From: Tretioscincus oriximinensis
Lineage: Eukaryota; Chordata; Lepidosauria; Squamata; Gymnophthalmidae
Length of the DNA: 64,000 nucleotides
Assembly: GCA_022410635.1 (NCBI GenBank)
Contig: JAJVDF010000490.1
Span: forward strand, 649,813 to 713,812
Direction of reading: 5' to 3'
Of this stretch, positions 40,976 through 52,576 are shown piece after piece (position 1 is the stretch's first letter; each line of letters starts with the position of its first letter). The notes beneath the pieces are model-generated. The model ran no database searches, was not told where the DNA came from, and saw only the letters and a program-made list of their open reading frames with translations. The position numbers and the translations under genes were made by a program.

Positions 40976-41329
40976 CATATCAGGAAAACATAAGATCACC
41001 CTGGAGAGAGAACTGGCTTGATCTTCTGGTGTCGGGCAGTCAAAAAAGACCCCCAGGATTTTAATAGCAAATAGATAATTGTGGACTTTTAACATCCAAT
41101 ATATATTCAATCCTGTCCAGGGGAGGGAAGAGGGGAGATTTTTCTTTATGTGGACGTTTGTCCAACCACATCCTGGCTCTTTGCATGTGTGAACTTTGGG
41201 GGAAGAGGAAAACCTGCTATGAGAGCAGCTTATAATTACCCTCAGACAGTGCTGTGAATGACATTCTTTTCGCATGTTCATAATAAGGAAAACCCAGAAT
41301 GAGGCATGTGGAACGCTTGTCTCTCATCT
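40976..41329. other. No recognised feature
   Basis: A 144-codon minus-strand frame (40847-41281) spans a transposon edge and resembles nothing known. Confidence 0.4.
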
Positions 41330-41545
41330 TGGAATTTCCTACTTCTGGGGTCTTGGATCTAAACATGACATCATTTCTGGCCCCTGATTTTAGAAAGAGT
41401 ACCCCCAGGGCCAGAAGTGACATAACTTTGATGTCATTTCCGAGGCAGGACCAGAAGTGACGTCAAGAAATTTTGTGTGTGGGTATCGCACGTGCAACAA
41501 CCTCCCAAAGTCAACTTTTTTCGGGCTCCTGGGATGAGATTTCCA
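41330..41545. repeat. CRE-like GAAGTGACGTCA repeat cluster
   Basis: ACATGACATCATTTCTGGCC, CAGAAGTGACATAACTTTG, TGATGTCATTTCCGAGG and CAGAAGTGACGTCAAG recur, alternating orientation. A similar cluster is at 46980-47240, and part of it near 9470-9560. Confidence 0.5.
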
Positions 41546-41679
41546 TGCCACATTATTCCCAGCACTTCTCTCAAGAGAATACAGAGTAATAGAATTATTT
41601 TGCAAAAGGATTTACTGAAACTTGCCTCACTTTTTTTAAAAAAAACATTAGCCACTCGCCCCCACCTTACCTTGAAGCT

Positions 41680-41975
41680 TCCAAGTGCTGCAACTCTTTG
41701 CATTAGCAATAGTGTCTTATGACGAGCCCCCGAAGGCATTGCTGTGCTTATCTGACTACAATCCCCAGCATTCTTTGGGAGCCTGCCCACATTTCCCAAG
41801 CAGCTTCTGTGAGCCAAGAGCCAATGAACTGCTAGTCTCACCCCAAAGTCTCGCGATATTAGTCATGCAGCTTTCTTTCAGATATTATAAAACGTGCACT
41901 CCTGAATCAGATAAAATGCGGTGCTGCTTGTTCCACGGCTTGTTCCACGGTGGACCACTGGGCATGTGTGATTTC
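41680..41975 (-). repeat. Repeat family 'R', copy 4
   Basis: Reverse of the family: ACTACAATCCCCAGCATTC, GTGAGCCAAGAGCCAATGAA, CCTGAATCAGATAAAATG. A small tandem duplication CTTGTTCCACGG occurs at about 41928-41951. Confidence 0.6.
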
Positions 41976-43294
41976 ACGGGATGGACAGAAGAAGATGTCA
42001 CATCCAACTTGCTGTATATTGCGAGTACCCTCTGATAGTACGTGGGACTACCCTCATGGTAGGAAAACCTTATTTGGAGGGAGCCTTGGAGTAGTGACCT
42101 GCCATCTACATTACTAGTGCTGCTATGGCAGGTCATGAAGGAGACCCAGTGTGAAAACAGCCAGAGCTTGTTAATTTCCTAGGAACATCTGAATCTTCAC
42201 TATCAGAAACTGGATTCTGCCTTCAAACCTTTGTGCTCATCNTTTTCCACTCTTCTTTTCCACTCTGGAGTCCCAATCTCATTTTATTTTCTCAATCACA
42301 CTTTTTTAAAAGGGGAAAAGGAAAAAAAATAATTAAAAGCTTTTCTTCCATGCATTAGCGCTTACAATCAAAAGATTCTCCTTGCTTTGTTCAGCTAGAA
42401 AGAACCTAGAAACGGCTTTCGGATTCTGTCATGGTAATGTTTCCAACTCTGAAAATCAGTTTTTTGTGTACTTGTGATTAACAATACAGCACTAATGTTA
42501 CCCATCCCGAATCTCTTGGTATAAGGTGGATTCCTTAAGTCTCTATCCAGAAACCTAGTCCATTGGGACAGGTTTTTGACAGAACTGTTTTGCATGCGGT
42601 GAATCTTTTGGCTGAAACCCAGAAAAACATTTGAGCTACAATGGTCCATTTGACTCAGCATGACATAAGATAAATAAGATCACAGTCGAGAAAAGCTCAA
42701 TTAGAACTTACCTTTGCAATTTTTCCTAGGCTGTAATAGATTGCTTTTTATGGGGATTAACCCATTTTGCCTCAGTCCCTGTGCCGGTTTTAAAGTTCAA
42801 ATCCTGGAACAAAAGTTTACAGTCTTTGGAATTTTGGAGGGTATTTCAAAATCACATTTTTTTTTGCTTCACTGAAATGAGTTCCCCATGCAGTCTGTGC
42901 ACCTCTGTGATTTGGTATTCTACCCCCTTGGAATGCTGGTAGACACAATCAAGGTACCATTTTGCCTGACCTAGCATGACCTGTGCTCCATGATTCTAGG
43001 AGAATGTAGGGTTTATTATTTCACACTACAGTGCAGTTGGCAGAAGCCTAAAGAGGAAGTTTAATCAGAGGCATAACCTTGAGCTAAATGTTGGAGAAAG
43101 GGATGGTAATTTCATCTCTCCTCAGCTAGAAATAAAAGTGCTTTTCAATGTAGTGAAAGAACAGGAGTTACTGGGAAAAAGTTCTTTACAGCATTGTTAC
43201 AAAGGTTTCTTATCTAAAACACAAGTGCTAATGGACTTTGAATGATGGCATATACCAGAAGGTCTATGAATCTGAGATCTTAGCAGTGGTGATG
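41976..43294. other. No recognised feature
   Basis: Mostly unique AT-rich DNA; minus-strand frames of 83-88 codons look random. Confidence 0.4.
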
Positions 43295-43357
43295 GGAACA
43301 GGCCCTGCACTGGCCCTTATCCTGGATTATATCTCAGCATAAGAATCTGCCAATCCT
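43295..43357. mobile_element. Left half of Harbinger-like MITE
   Basis: AGGCCCTGCACTGGCCCTTA, TCCTGGATTATATCTCAGC, abutting the 5' end of a CR1 at 43358. Confidence 0.5.
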
Positions 43358-44160
43358 ATGATGGGTGTTGGTGGACAATTCAATGAAAATGTCAACCAAG
43401 TGTGCAACAGCAGCAAAAAAAAGGCAAATTCCATGTTGGGGATAATTAGGAAAGGAATCAAAAACAAGTCCGCAAATGTTGTTTTGCCTCTTTATAAATT
43501 TGTGGTGAGACCACATTTGGAATACTGTGTTCAATTCTGGTCACCACATCTCAAGAGGGATATTGTGGAACTAGAGAAGGTGCAGAAAAGNGCAACAAAT
43601 ATGATCAAGGGTCTGGAGCACCTCCCTTATGAAGTTAGGCTGCAGGGTCTGGACCTCTTCAGCCTTGAAAGGCGACGTTTGAGAGGTGATCTGATTGAAG
43701 TGTACAAAATNATGCATGGGATCGACAGGGTGAATAGAGAAAAAAATGTTTTCTCTATCACACAACACAAGGACCAGAGGACCTTGAAACTGATGGGTAG
43801 AAAAGTGAGAACAAAGGAAAGTATTTTTTCACCCAGAGGGTCATCGACCTGTGGAATTTACTTCCTGAAGAGGTAGTGGTAGCTAACAGCTTGGATAGTT
43901 TCAAGGCAGGACTAGGCAGGTTTATAGACACCAAGGGTATAAATGGGGACTAGTATGGATGTCTGGATGTTGCCTCCGGGATGGAGCAACAGGCAGGAGT
44001 CCTGAAATACCATTTGCAGGGAGTCATGAACAGGTGCATATTTTGCTTTCCTCTGTTTCGACTGCCCAGGTGCATCTGGTGGGCCTCTGTGTGAGACAGA
44101 AGGCTGGACTAGATGGGCTGTGGCCTGATCCAGTATGGCTCTTCTTTTGTTCTTATGGGT
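43358..44160 (+). pseudogene. CR1 ORF2 C-terminus plus complete 3' UTR
   Basis: An open frame of 172 codons (43358-43876) reads [56 protein letters not shown] and [20 protein letters not shown], the textbook CR1 C-terminal domain. The frame is broken near the end (RTLKLMGRK..) and the 3' UTR follows, closing with CTGGACTAGATGGGC and CTCTTCTTTTGTTCTTATG. The N-terminal endonuclease and RT core are missing (5' truncation). Weak decay suggests a fairly recent insertion. Confidence 0.92.
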
Positions 44161-46090
44161 GTGGATTAAGCGGCGNTGGGATTGCCACACGTCCAGGAAC
44201 CTGAATTCCCAGAGTGTCACCCTCTTTCTACCCCTGTCTGGAGAGCAGGGATCCATTCATATATCCCTGCACCTCCCTGCCCAGCCCAGNCTCCTAGGCA
44301 GCAAAACATTTCCCAGCCCCATGCCCTGGCTTCTCTCCTCCCTCCCTTCATCCCACCCACTCATACTTACTTCCACTGGTTGTCTGATGGAGGTAAGTGC
44401 CAAGGAAGGGAAGGAGAGACGGACGAAGAGAGGGTGTGTGGGGNTAGATGGGGAAGAAGCAGGAGAGGGGTCCTGTATTTAGGATTGCCACATATAAGCA
44501 ATCCTACTCTAGGTTTTCCATAGCAAGTGGCTGGCAAGCTGTTATTCTGAGGTATCAACCAGGCTAAGGCCTAACACAGAAAGGAACAATGATGCCCCAA
44601 ATAATGAAAGACTCTTAAACCTTTCAATAAGGAAGTTTTTCCCCTCAGAAAGACTNTTATGGATGACTAAGGATTTCAAGGCACGATTTTTTTTTCATTT
44701 TTCAGGGAATGAAATTGCTGTGGCCTACCAGTTCTTGGGATTTTAAAATGACAAGATTACTACTTACGCAAGCTTAGGCTTTAGGATCTGATTGACTTGT
44801 TCTGAGTGCTATGACTGGGTCTAAACTGGGTTCCTGACTCATCCGTGCAGCCCTTAAGACCTGTGGTGTCTGTGTGGCCAGCCAGCTCAAACAAGAAACA
44901 AAAACCTATTTAGCCTGTGTTGTCACCAGGGCGAAAGAAGCCATTTTGAGAACCGCAAAGTGAGTTCAATTCCCCCTTCTGTTTCCAGCTCCATTTCATC
45001 ATCTACACAAGATTCGCATTGGCTTCTGAAATTAATGGCCGCAGTGGTTGGGTAAACTCTTTTCAGAGCATCCTCTTCCCTCACCCTTATCCAGCTTTTC
45101 TTAAAATGAAATGTACCCAAGTTCTGCGCAGATCCATAATTATAAAGGTTAATACAGATATATAGATACTTAGTTTTGCACAAAATTAGAAACCAACAAC
45201 AACAACAAAAATCCTTTTAAAAACCGCTGTTGCTCCTTCAGAGGTTAGAAGAAAATGGAGGCACAGTGGCAGCATTTGTACAGAGGCAACGCTGCTACGG
45301 GCAAACTGTAGCCAGAGTACAATTAGCCCGAATTGGGAAAAATGCACCTGCATTGCTTTTGAGGGAGAACTTAATTCTGGTGACATGTAGCTTTGCAAAT
45401 GATGCATCGCAAAAGCACTCCCCCTGTGGATTACAGGGGAACTGCATGCGCCCAGTGCAAAGCCATACAGCTTTTGCTCCCATTTCCCCCCGCTAGTGGG
45501 AACGTAAACATTTTTGCGTAAAATGGCTTCAAGACCGAAAGGTCGCAAATTCAAACTGAACTGTACATGGCTTGAAGTGGACTGCTGGTTTTCTTTCCCA
45601 TGTTCCAAGAATAATATTGTATCACATTAAGAAATTCTGAAAACTGACCCTAGTTGGATGTTATGAAAAGGGAATGCAACTTNTCCTTTGTCTCCCATTC
45701 TGATGCAATACTTCCCGCTTTGCATGGCCCTGTGCTCTTCGTCCAGCTCCAAGNCTAGGTTGACCTTGATGTTCACAGGGAAAATTCTGTGAACTGCCCA
45801 AAGTCGCACGTAGTGAGTCATTGGGATCAGCTGGGATAAGAGCCCAGAAACCTTCTGGTTCAATNGCAAAACTGCATGAAATCAACTGGAAATGAAACGA
45901 GATGAGAAATGGCAGGATGCTTGGATTAAATAGAAGCAGCCTTGTGATCACTCAAAGAAGCCTAGAAAATAAAATTCTCCCCATTTCCCTCCATTTTCTT
46001 TTACATTATTGAAGCAATTATGGGATAAGGCACCAACATTTATTAAGGGCATTATTTTGATAGCTCTAATAGATTTGAGAGTTACTCCAC
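44161..46090. other. No recognised feature
   Basis: Includes a C-rich patch (44200-44480) and apparently unique DNA. Minus-strand frame 45186-45608 (140 codons) and + frame 45230-45496 overlap; neither resembles a protein I know. Confidence 0.4.
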
Positions 46091-46093
46091 TTA

Positions 46094-46272
46094 GGTCCTG
46101 TCCCCACTGAGCCTTCTTCTTGGCTATACATCAGAATAGGAGCGTCCAACCACATGCTAGTGTAGGCTATGGCAGGCCCCGAATGGGGCCTGCCACAACC
46201 TACACTGGCATATGGATGACCAACCTATGTACCGAGATATAACCCAGGATAAGGCTCAGTGGGGACAGGGCC
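46094..46272. mobile_element. Harbinger-like palindromic MITE, full copy 1
   Basis: 179 bp, GGTCCTGTCCCCACTGAGCC at one end and GGCTCAGTGGGGACAGGGCC at the other; arms pair along nearly the whole length with GCAGGCCCC gaat GGGGCCTGC at the centre. Flanked by TTA on both sides (46091-46093, 46273-46275), the 3-bp duplication typical of PIF/Harbinger. Confidence 0.85.
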
Positions 46273-46479
46273 TTAGAATAATTTCAGAAGTCAATATTCC
46301 ATATTTTAAGCCATAGCATCCATAGCCCACAAAAGGACATGTACAGGATATGCAGGCTGTTGCTAATGAATTGCACATTTAAGTTATTTTCACACTTTTA
46401 ACTGGGGAACACTTCAAACAATCAGCAGGAACAGAGTATTCATATTGCCAATGGTTTCATTACTCGCTAACCATAAACT
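46273..46479. other. No recognised feature
   Basis: Short unique AT-rich stretch. Confidence 0.4.
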
Positions 46480-46730
46480 TATTTTAATTACTTATTTGCA
46501 TTTCTATACCGCCCTATATCCATAAAGGTCTCGAGGGGGGGGGGGTTGGGTTAATAACATACATATTAAAACAACAATATCTAAAAGTAGGGAAGGGGGA
46601 GCAGTTTTTCCAGCCAAAGGCCAAGCGTTTTCTGAATACGTACAGAGAGGGTGGTTGATGCAAACACCTCAAGGGAGAGACTGTTCCTTGGTCTGGAGGC
46701 TGCCATGACACATGTCCTAGCATGGATTGT
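46480..46730 (-). mobile_element. L2 3' end
   Basis: Plus strand: CTTATTTGCATTTCTATACC, GCCCTATATCCATAAAGGTC, TATTAAAACAACAATATC, CCAGCCAAAGGCCAAGCG, AGAGACTGTTCCTTGGTC; collinear with 11402-11640 of the larger L2. A G-run at 46537-46546. Confidence 0.75.
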
Positions 46731-46979
46731 TTTTTGCTTTCCACAATCATTCTTGCATCACTGAAACTTTCCTGCAAAATGTGCTTTACTGCATTTCTGT
46801 CTTTTTTCTTCTATAGCCTTTTTTGTTTTAGATGGGTGGAGCTAAGGTAGAACACAATTTTCACACTGCATTGGGATAGGAGCAGACTCAGGAACTGCAT
46901 GAGAATCTTGTGCAGCCTCCGAGATAATGCACTCTTGCACGTAATCCAAGATCACATGCATGGGTATACCGATAAAACC
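46731..46979. other. No recognised feature
   Basis: May include further L2 decay; no clear signal. Confidence 0.35.
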
Positions 46980-47240
46980 CCCTCACCCTAGACGAGGCCA
47001 TTTTACCGGAAGCGACATCATTTGGATATCACCTCTGGTATTTGCTTCTGGGAAATGGTGCCCAGAGTGATGTTAGTTCCTGTTGTGTCTAGGAAGTGAT
47101 GTCACTTTTGACGTTGCTACTTGTTGTGCCCAGGAAGTGACATCGTAAAAAGTTCTCACACGCTTCATGAACAAGCTAACTCAGGATTGCTCCAGATTTT
47201 GGGGCTCCCTACCCAATATTTGGCTTCTGGGAGCTCCCAT
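46980..47240. repeat. CRE-like GAAGTGATGTCA repeat cluster
   Basis: GGAAGCGACATCATTTGG, AGGAAGTGATGTCACTTTTG and AGGAAGTGACATCG recur with related spacers GTTGTGTCT/GTTGTGCCC. Downstream GATTTTGGGGCTCCCTACCC and GGCTTCTGGGAGCTCCC match 9505-9545. Confidence 0.5.
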
Positions 47241-48654
47241 TACTGGTTAGAAGTAAACGAGTGTGAAAGACAAGAAGTATTTCCCCTAGTCAGCAGGTGA
47301 AACTATTCTCTAAAGGTATGTGCAAAAAAGCCTTCCTTCTTACACCAGAGATGAAATGCATTATGCCAGGTTTCTTTGTTTTTAGACCTATAATTCTTCT
47401 TAAAAAAAAACACTGTCTTTCAAAAAATCCAGTTATTTCACAATTGGTCTAGTACAGGGTCATTGCATTTGGAAAAATCTGTGAGCCCCTGACAGCCACG
47501 TTAGGCACCACAAACGTACCCATCATTGTTTTTAAAACTACAGGCTTTCAATAGCCCATGGGCTATCCCCTTTCCCCCTCTATACCTTAGCCCTTCCCTC
47601 CCTCTATCTGTCCCTCCATTTGTTCCTCCCTCATCCCTCTGTCTCTTTGTTTGTCCATCTGTCCATCCCTCCCAGCATTTACCAATCGGATGAGTTTGGG
47701 GCAGCATCGTAGTGAGATGGCCATGTATAATCTAGAGAAGCTACTGACCATCTGGCAAACACCATAGACAGCTATCAGGATAGTGGTAGCTATGGTGCTG
47801 GATGTCCTCCTGCACCTATTTTAATATGTTACTTCTGTTTTTATTGTTAACCATCTTGAGGCCTCACTTCCAGCTCAGTCTATTGACCAGCCCAATCTAT
47901 TTCTGTCACAGCATTACATCAGGTGCAGTTATGGAAGAGAAGGCATTTTTGGCATCTGCTGCAGCAGACTGGTACACGTGTGTGCTAGGCCAATCTACTT
48001 CTGTCATCCAATCCTGTGATGGAAGAGAAGTTGAAAATCTGCGAATTTTAAAAATAGAGTTATGAAACCCAATTATTAAAGATTCTGGATTCCACACTGT
48101 ACTTTTATGGCTTGTGCCATTATCAAAGATTATTTCATCTCTTTGCATTGTGTTGGGAATTGATGATACTAAAAATAATAATAATTAATCGTTTTAATGT
48201 TGTGCTATGTAGGTTGTGATTCTCTTGCCACAAAGGCAGTGAGGGCTATTTTTATTCAGTGACTATTCTATGCATTTTCTTGTACAAGGCTATTGAGGCA
48301 TGTAGTTTTAATATTCAGTGGCCGGGANCATTATTTTTATAGGATGTTGCTTCAATCACAGCTTCTCTATACAGCTGTGCTCTTATTATCTGGAAAGATA
48401 AAGCACTCCAGTGCCTATTGTTGCTTCAGCTGTGGTCTGATATATCAATTTAGCATGAAAAGAACAATAAGCATCACTATCTGAACATAACAACTTATGA
48501 GATGCTGTGCTGGAGTGAACCAGTGAACCAAGTGGAGTCTGTTCCCACCATTAACAGCCAGTTGTACATGGAAGCCCACAAGTAGAACATGTGCACAACA
48601 ATTTATTTTGGGGGACATACATCTTATAGTACAGGTGATCACATTGCCTTTAGG
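47241..48654. other. No recognised feature
   Basis: Unique-looking AT-rich DNA with a CCCTCC/TCTGTCCAT pyrimidine-rich patch at 47567-47675. No coding or repeat call. Confidence 0.4.
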
Positions 48655-49105
48655 AGAACATTAAGAGAACATTAGATGAGCTCTGCTGAATGGGACCAGA
48701 GACCATCTAGTCCCATATTCTGTCTCCCACAGAGGTCTACCAATTGCATCTGGGCAGCCTGCAACAGAAGGCANAGTCTTCACCTGTTCTTGACAATCTG
48801 CAGATGGTATTTCAAGAATCCTGCCTGTGGTTCCATCTTGGAGGCAATATCAAGAGATCCATCATAGTAGCTGTTTATACCCTTGGTGTCCATGAACTTG
48901 TCTAATCCTCTCTTAAAACTATCCAGGCTGCTAGCTACCACCACCTCTTCTGGAAGTAAATTCCAAAGGCCAATGACCCTCTGAAAAAATACTTTCCTTT
49001 GTCTGTNGTCACTCTTTCCAACAGTTTCAAGGAAGGCCCCCTGGTCCTAGTGCTGTGTTATATGCTGCAATCAGGTCACCTCTTAGGCTGCATCTTCATG
49101 CCCAA
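48655..49105 (-). mobile_element. CR1 3' end with ORF2 C-terminal scrap
   Basis: Plus strand reads AACATTAGATGAGCTCTGC, AGTCCCATATTCTGTCTCCC, CTATCCAGGCTGCTAGCTAC, CTTCTGGAAGTAAATTCC, then CCAATGACCCTCTG, matching the reverse of 43780-44158. Several n's. Confidence 0.82.
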
Positions 49106-49139
49106 CATACTGTACTTTGGAGATGATTTTACCTTCATT

Positions 49140-49430
49140 GTGTCCCACGGAATCACAGTCTTCCACGTGCTTTAAAACTCTTTACCCTGGGATTTGATAA
49201 TGATAGTCTTCACTTTATCAGGCACAAAAGAAAAATCTCTACAGAGCTTCTATGCAAATTGTAAAAATCACATTGGCTCTTGGAATGCAGAGACTGCCTG
49301 GGAATAGTAGGCAGGGTCACAGAGAATTCTGGGAATTGTAGTTAGCAAAGCGGAGGCTTGNTCTTTCTGGGGTCTTCATTTGAAGGCAGAAGAAAGGCAG
49401 CAGCTGAATGGTGACCTAAAATGGGGACGA
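49140..49430 (+). repeat. Repeat family 'R', copy 5
   Basis: Shares GGCTCTTGGAATGCAGAGA, AGAGAATTCTGGGAATTGTA and GTTAGCAAAG with other copies; diverged. Confidence 0.5.
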
Positions 49431-50544
49431 GTGGCTTTGTTTTTTAAAGCATTTTTAAAGTGGTGCAACCAAACAGGTAGATGTGTAGCCTAAGGTAAAG
49501 GAGTCACAGAAAATCATGTCAGTGCCATATTTTGTGGTAGTAGTGCCATATCTCATGATAATGGCCAATGCCATATCTTGTGATAGTCTAAATTCAGTAG
49601 TCTATGCGAAAGAACCCCTCCTTTTGCCTATGCTGATGTGTTCAGAAGTGAGTGCCTTGGCTCCATCTAATGTAGAGACTCTTAGAAGTGTCTTTGTTTT
49701 TTCTTCTATGAAAAGACACATGTGAGGCAGCCCAAATGATTGCCAGCTGGTTATGGATGCAGCCTTGTTCTACACTGTATCTGAGGTGATAAGAGGTCGC
49801 CTGAAATCCCTGTGATGTGAGACCAATGATGCTTGATTCACACATGGAAATCATTTCAAATTGTTAGGCCATCAAACGATGTGCATAAAAGTGTGAACCC
49901 TGCCTCAAAACCTTTGACACCAGAGAGATTCTGTGTCTGCAGATTTTCTCGCTGTGCTCTCAGGCTGCTTCTGCTCTCTCTAAGCCCATAACCCAACATA
50001 TGGATTCCAGACGCTCATATACACCCAAGACCATATGTTGATTTTTCCACATAAGAGAGATTCTAGTAGCCACTGTGCTTTTAAAGTCAGCCTGGGCCTT
50101 TGGAAATTATTATGCAATTGAGCAAACATCCTTTTATCCTTGGAGACATCAGGAAAGCCATTTTATCAATGCTTCCCCTTTAAGGAGATGCTGGAAAGAT
50201 ACCCCTGGGATTTGGTAATGCTAGTAGCTCAATAACAGCAAAATGGATTTAACGAAGTTAATAATCCTATTGTATAAGAGTAATTTCAATGTTGAGAATA
50301 ATTTATTCCAACTCAGGGTTGCTATCCTATCTGTGAATTTTCAGTGAGAGTAATAAAATTTAAGACATTCTTTCATCCTTAATTTCTATCAAGTTTGGCA
50401 TACCTTAGAGTTTGCATAATTAAAAAAAAAGTAAAAGCAATTGCATTAAGGTGATTTTGCAACCTTGATACATACATTCAATTAAATATAGTGATATGCC
50501 ACACAGTTAGTGCTATAAATAAATATTATTAATTATCATTATCA
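49431..50544. other. No recognised feature
   Basis: Unique-looking DNA. A tandem-like motif (GCCATATTTTGTG, GCCATATCTCATG, GCCATATCTTGTG) occurs at 49523-49582. Confidence 0.4.
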
Positions 50545-50625
50545 AGAGCCGTATTTAAGAGAAAGAAGGAGGAAAAGGAATAGAGAGGAGGACGAAAAAG
50601 GGATGGAGGAGGAGAAGAAAGTAGT
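50545..50625 (+). repeat. Purine-rich GGA/GAA tract
   Basis: AGAAAGAAGGAGGAAAAGG, GAGGAGGACGAAAAAGGG and similar; imperfect. Confidence 0.75.
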
Positions 50626-50837
50626 AATAATAAATGAAAATAATGTGCCCCTCCTCTCATAGCGAAACTCTTCCAGTGTTGGGACATTCTACACCGAATG
50701 TATCTCTGTGCACTGAAAAACCACACAAGACAAAGGGAGACAACATTGGCAGGGAAGGGGGCCCACCACAGCCTGGGTGGGGACCCTTCCATTAACCAGC
50801 CACCTCCTCTCCCCTCTAGCTATGAGGGGAATGAAAC

Positions 50838-52165
50838 TCAGTGTGGCTTCTGCAAAGGTAAATCATTCCTTACAAAACTGTTAGAATTCTTTGTGAGTGT
50901 TAATAAATATGTGGCTAAAGGGGATCCAGTTGATATTCTCTGTTGAGATTTTCAGAAGGCTTTTGATAAACTCCCTCATCAAAGGCTTCTAAAAAGGTTC
51001 CACAGTCCTGGCATAAGAGGACAGACTTTGTCCTAGAGACTAGCTAGGACAGTTCTATGAGTGAAAGGAGGTGAAAAGTGGAGTACCCCAGGGCTCAGTA
51101 CGATCTGGATGCCGGTTTAAATAGTGAAGTAGTCAAGTTCGCTGATGACGATAAACTGTTCAGAGTAGTGAAAACTGAAAGTGATTGCAAGGCACTCCAG
51201 AGTGACCTATTGAAATTGGATGAATGGGCAACGAAGTGGCAAATGCACTTCAACTTAAGCAAGTACAAAGTCATGCACATTGAGGCAAAGAACCTCAATT
51301 ACTCCTACCATCTGATGGGAACCAAGCTTTCTGTGCCCAAGCAGGAAAAGGATCTTGGGATGTTGGTTGACAATTCAATGAAGATGTCAACCCAGTGTGC
51401 AGCAGCAGCAGCAGCAGCAGCAGCAAAAAAGGCAAATTCAATGTTGGGGCTCATAAGGAAAGGAATCAAAAATAAGTCAGCAAGTGTTGTTTTGTCTCTT
51501 TATATATCTGTGGTGAGGCCACATTTGGAATACTGTGTACAATTCTGGTCACCATATCTCAAAAAACGATATCTAAAAAAGGTGCAGAAAAGGGCAACAA
51601 GAATGATCAAGGGACTGGAGCACCTTCATTATGAAGTCAGGCTGCAATGTTTGGGCCCCTTCAGACTCGAAATATGGCATTTGAGGGGTGATCTGATTGA
51701 AGTGTATAAAATCATGCATGGGATGGGTAAAACGAGTAGAAAAAAANTTTTTTTTCTATCACACAATGCTAGGACTAGGGGGCATTTCTTGAAACTGATG
51801 GGCAGAAGAATGAGAACAGATATTTTTCACCTAGAGGGTCATTGGCCTTTGAAATTTACTTACAGAAGAGGTGGTGGTAGCTAGCAGCCTGGATAGCTTT
51901 AAGACAGGATTAAACAGGTTCATGTGGACACCAAGTATATAAATAGCTTCTAGGATGGATCTTTATTGCTGTCTCCGGGATGGAGCAACAGACAGTACTT
52001 CTGAGATACCATTTGCAGGAAGTCGAGAACAGGTGCATATTTTNCCTTCTTTTGTTCAGAATGCCCAGGTGCAATTGGTGGACCTCTGTGTGAGACAGAA
52101 TGCTGGACTAGGTAGGCTCTGGTCTTATTCAGCAGGGCTCCTCTTATGTTCTTATGTCCTTATGT
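50838..52165 (+). pseudogene. CR1 ORF2 (RT to C-terminus) and 3' UTR, longest CR1 here
   Basis: Starts in the RT domain: QCGFCKGKSFLTKLLEFF, then DFQKAFDKLPHQRLLKRF (first catalytic Asp) with a stop before it. A deletion removes the VPQG-LF segment. The long frame 51078-51884 contains VVKFADDDKLFRVVK, so the FADD catalytic box is intact, then WATKWQMHFNLSKYKVMH, VVRPHLEYCVQFWSPYLK and [19 protein letters not shown] run inside (51400-51424) encodes a stretch of Ala where other copies have two or three. The 3' UTR ends CTCCTCTTATGTTCTTATG. Endonuclease absent; not functional. Confidence 0.93.
51400..51424 (+). repeat. (GCA)8 inside CR1 ORF2
   Basis: Eight GCA units between CR1 motifs STQC and KKANSMLG. 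The paired copy at 43405 has only two, so the run expanded in this copy. Confidence 0.88.
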
Positions 52166-52252
52166 TGAGGGATGCAAGATAATAGGCACGAGGTGAAATG
52201 CTGGGGCTTCCCTTTCTTTCCCTGAGTGCTGGCAACTTACTTCTTAAGTTAA

Positions 52253-52351
52253 TTTCAGAGAAATAGCTGTGTTAGTCTAGCAGAAAGTCCAGCAAAGGAG
52301 CTAGCAGCACTTTGAGACAAAGTCTCAAAGTGCTGCTAGCTCATTTGCTGG
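52253..52351. mobile_element. Fold-back family copy with 14-bp TSD
   Basis: Tip TTTCAGAGAAATAGCTGTG, arm AGTCCAGCAAAGGAGCTAGC and CAGCACTTTGAGA, 5-bp loop, then the inverted arm ending TCATTTGCTGG. Exact 14-bp direct repeats acttcttaagttaa flank it (52239-52252 and 52352-52365). Confidence 0.82.
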
Positions 52352-52393
52352 ACTTCTTAAGTTAAGTTACCAATGAGACGGAGTAGCATCAAT

Positions 52394-52573
52394 GGCCCTG
52401 TCCCCACTGAGCCTTCTTCTTGGCTATATCTCAGAATAGGAATGTGCCATCTACATGCTAGTGTAGGCCATGGCAGGCCCCGAATGGGGCCTGCGACAAC
52501 TTACATTGGCTTGTGGATGACCAGGCTCTATACCGAGGTACAACCTAGAATAAGCCTGAGTGGGGACAGGGCC
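52394..52573. mobile_element. Harbinger-like palindromic MITE, full copy 2
   Basis: GGCCCTGTCCCCACTGAGCC at the left and CTGAGTGGGGACAGGGCC at the right; same length and centre as 46094-46272. Flanked by AAT on both sides (52391-52393 and 52574-52576). Confidence 0.85.
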
Positions 52574-52576
52574 AAT

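Noticed and set aside
41434..41841. 135-codon minus-strand ORF
   Set aside because: Overlaps two repeat families and resembles no protein; a plus-strand frame is open over the same DNA.
43358..43876. 172-codon ORF as a host gene
   Set aside because: CR1 ORF2 C-terminus followed by a CR1 3' UTR.
45186..45608. 140-codon minus-strand ORF near 45.4 kb
   Set aside because: Opposing frame 45230-45496 is also open. No domain, signal or splice evidence, so considered chance.
51078..51884. 268-codon ORF as a host gene
   Set aside because: It is a CR1 ORF2 fragment (FADDDKLF, RPHLEYCVQFWSP) lacking its N-terminal domains.
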